From: Orientallactaga sibirica
Taxonomy: Eukaryota; Chordata; Mammalia; Rodentia; Dipodidae
DNA length: 64,000 bases
Assembly (NCBI GenBank): GCA_036365145.1
Contig: JAEOAD010002183.1
Coordinates: 2,790,001 to 2,854,000, forward strand
Direction of reading: 5' to 3'
Numbering within the stretch: position 1 is the stretch's first letter; the number at the start of each line of letters is the position of its first letter. Positions 62,977 through 64,000 of this stretch are shown here, piece after piece. The translations under genes were made by a program, and so were the position numbers. The notes below the pieces were generated by a model. That model saw only the letters and a program-made list of their open reading frames with translations, did no database searches and had not been told where the DNA came from.

Positions 62977-63643
62977 GTTTGTTTCCCCCATAACAGATAT
63001 GCCACTATTGCACCCATTGGCTCATTTGGCCTGGCTGGCCAAATTTAAGGCTTGCAGTGTCCACCAATGATTTCTCTCTCTCCCATGGAACTGAATGAAG
63101 CATAGCTTTCCCCAGATTTCTGTCAGCTGGTTTACAGAGATGAGGTTTTCAGCTCAGCTCCAGCAAGAGTTCTCAGTGACCTTGCAGCCCAGTCATGTGG
63201 AGTCTTCAGCAATAGAGTTTTACCATTTATTACTGGTGGGAAACCAAGAGCCTCAGTAATGTCCTGTAATGTTTTGGAGACCTCCCTGGCCAAAAACTCA
63301 CTGGAAGGTATCCCATTCCTGGCACTGAAAATTTTCTAGTAGCAATCTATGGCTCCTGGATGTGCCATTGTCCAAAAAAGTTGGTTTCCATATGACTTAT
63401 TCACACCTTTTCTTTATTCAATCTCTTCCCCTGACCTAGCTAAGGCCTTTCCACTCCCATTAATCTGTTCTTCTACTTACATATATACAATACCATCCTC
63501 TTAAGTCTCCACTCTCTCCCTTTCTATTCCTTTTATATCCCCTTTCTAGCTTACTGGCCTCTGCTACTGAATTTTATTCCAACACACATAGAAGTCCAAT
63601 CATTTGTAACTAGAATCCACATATGAGAGAAAACATATGATGT

Positions 63644-63800
63644 TTGGCATTGTGTCACAGACCTTTAATCCCAGCACTTGGGAGGCTGAGGTAGGAGGAT
63701 CACTGTGAGGTCAAGTCCAACCTGAGACTACATAGTGAATTCCAGGTCAGCCTGGGCTATAGTGAGACCCTACCTCAAAAGACCAACATAATAAATAAAT
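63644..63800 (+). mobile_element. B1-type SINE
   Basis: CATTGTGTCACAGACCTTTAATCCC (degraded head, split here), GAGGCTGAGGTAGGAGG, GTGAATTCCAGGTCAGCC. Confidence 0.92.
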
Positions 63801-63805
63801 AAATC

Positions 63806-64000
63806 CTTTAAAATATTTTTATTTATTTGCAAGGAGAGAGAGAATATGAATGAGAATGGGACATCAGGGCATCCTGCCACTGCAAATAAACTCCAGAAGC
63901 ATGTGCCATTTTGTGTATCTGGCTTTATGTGGGTGCTGAGGAATCAAACCTAGGCCAACAGGCTTTGCAAGTAAGCACCTTTACCCATTGAGCCACCCCT
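63806..64000 (-). mobile_element. T-SINE, cut by the window end
   Basis: TTTTTATTTATTTGCAAGG tail, AATGGGACATCAGGGC, GGTGCTGAGGAATCAAACC, CCCATTGAGCCACCCC. The last head bases lie beyond 64000. Confidence 0.93.

Larger units (their letters stand above)
61706..63643 (-). mobile_element. L1 3' UTR fragment split by a solo LTR
   Basis: Arms 61706-62325 and 62977-63643 are collinear with the L1 at 38373-39960 (attgacagtttccataattatag; gtttccccc(c)ataacagat; tatacaataccatcctc). Truncated at 63643, where a B1 starts. Confidence 0.9.

Noticed and set aside
1..64000. CRISPR arrays, bacterial operons, riboswitches, terminators
   Set aside because: The sequence is clearly mammalian; direct repeats here are SINEs, LTRs and microsatellites, with no regular spacer pattern.

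Overview
The window looks like rodent nuclear DNA, mostly intergenic or intronic and very dense in repeats. I see no complete host protein-coding gene, no rRNA or tRNA gene and no CRISPR array. Almost every stretch with coding-like sequence is a dead retroelement. Two young SINE families dominate. One is a B1-like 7SL-derived SINE of about 150 bp (here 'B1'). The other is a tRNA-derived SINE of about 200-240 bp (here 'T-SINE') with a pol III B-box-like GGTTCGATTCC, a CT-rich stretch and an AAATAAATAAA tail. The pairing of these two families, with older B4/ID and B3/B2-like copies, suggests a dipodoid rodent such as a jerboa (Jaculus). That attribution is from memory of the families and is an inference.

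Layout. 1-1488: the 3' end of a gammaretrovirus-like ERV (plus strand), namely the env transmembrane part with an in-frame stop and the 3' LTR. 1489-12263: SINEs, L1 3' ends (two of them mosaic) and MaLR-type solo LTRs, including one nested in another; a possible small host exon lies at 2832-2888. 12264-20590: a betaretrovirus-like (class II) provirus on the minus strand. Reading from high to low coordinates it has gag, pro (DTG), RT (damaged YMDD box), RNase H, integrase, env, a polypurine tract and the 3' LTR. It is interrupted by a B1 in env, an L1 3' end between gag and pro, and a MaLR LTR and a T-SINE in gag. No 5' LTR is seen, and a 360-bp (GGA)n tract sits where it would be expected. 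20600-36330: SINE clusters, microsatellites and single-copy islands (24.1-25.0 kb, 32.2-33.5 kb and others). 36346-37492: an L1 3' UTR with target-site duplication (TSD). 38373-43708: a long, 5'-truncated L1 on the minus strand with ORF2 remnants and five SINE insertions. 43.7-61.7 kb: more SINEs, MaLR LTRs, an Lx-like L1 3' end, old L1M and MIR-like relics. 61.7-63.64 kb: an L1 3' end split by a solo LTR of the same family as the betaretroviral provirus, with a 6-bp TSD.

The elements do not work together as a gene system. They are a stratigraphy: many insertions keep readable TSDs, so their relative order can be worked out. The most unusual signal is that four inserted elements (at 3.5, 4.2, 18.5 and 19.5 kb) contain short internal tracts that are not part of their family. 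Those tracts match, in the same order, the host sequence about 250-350 bp away. This could be gene conversion, template switching or an assembly artefact.
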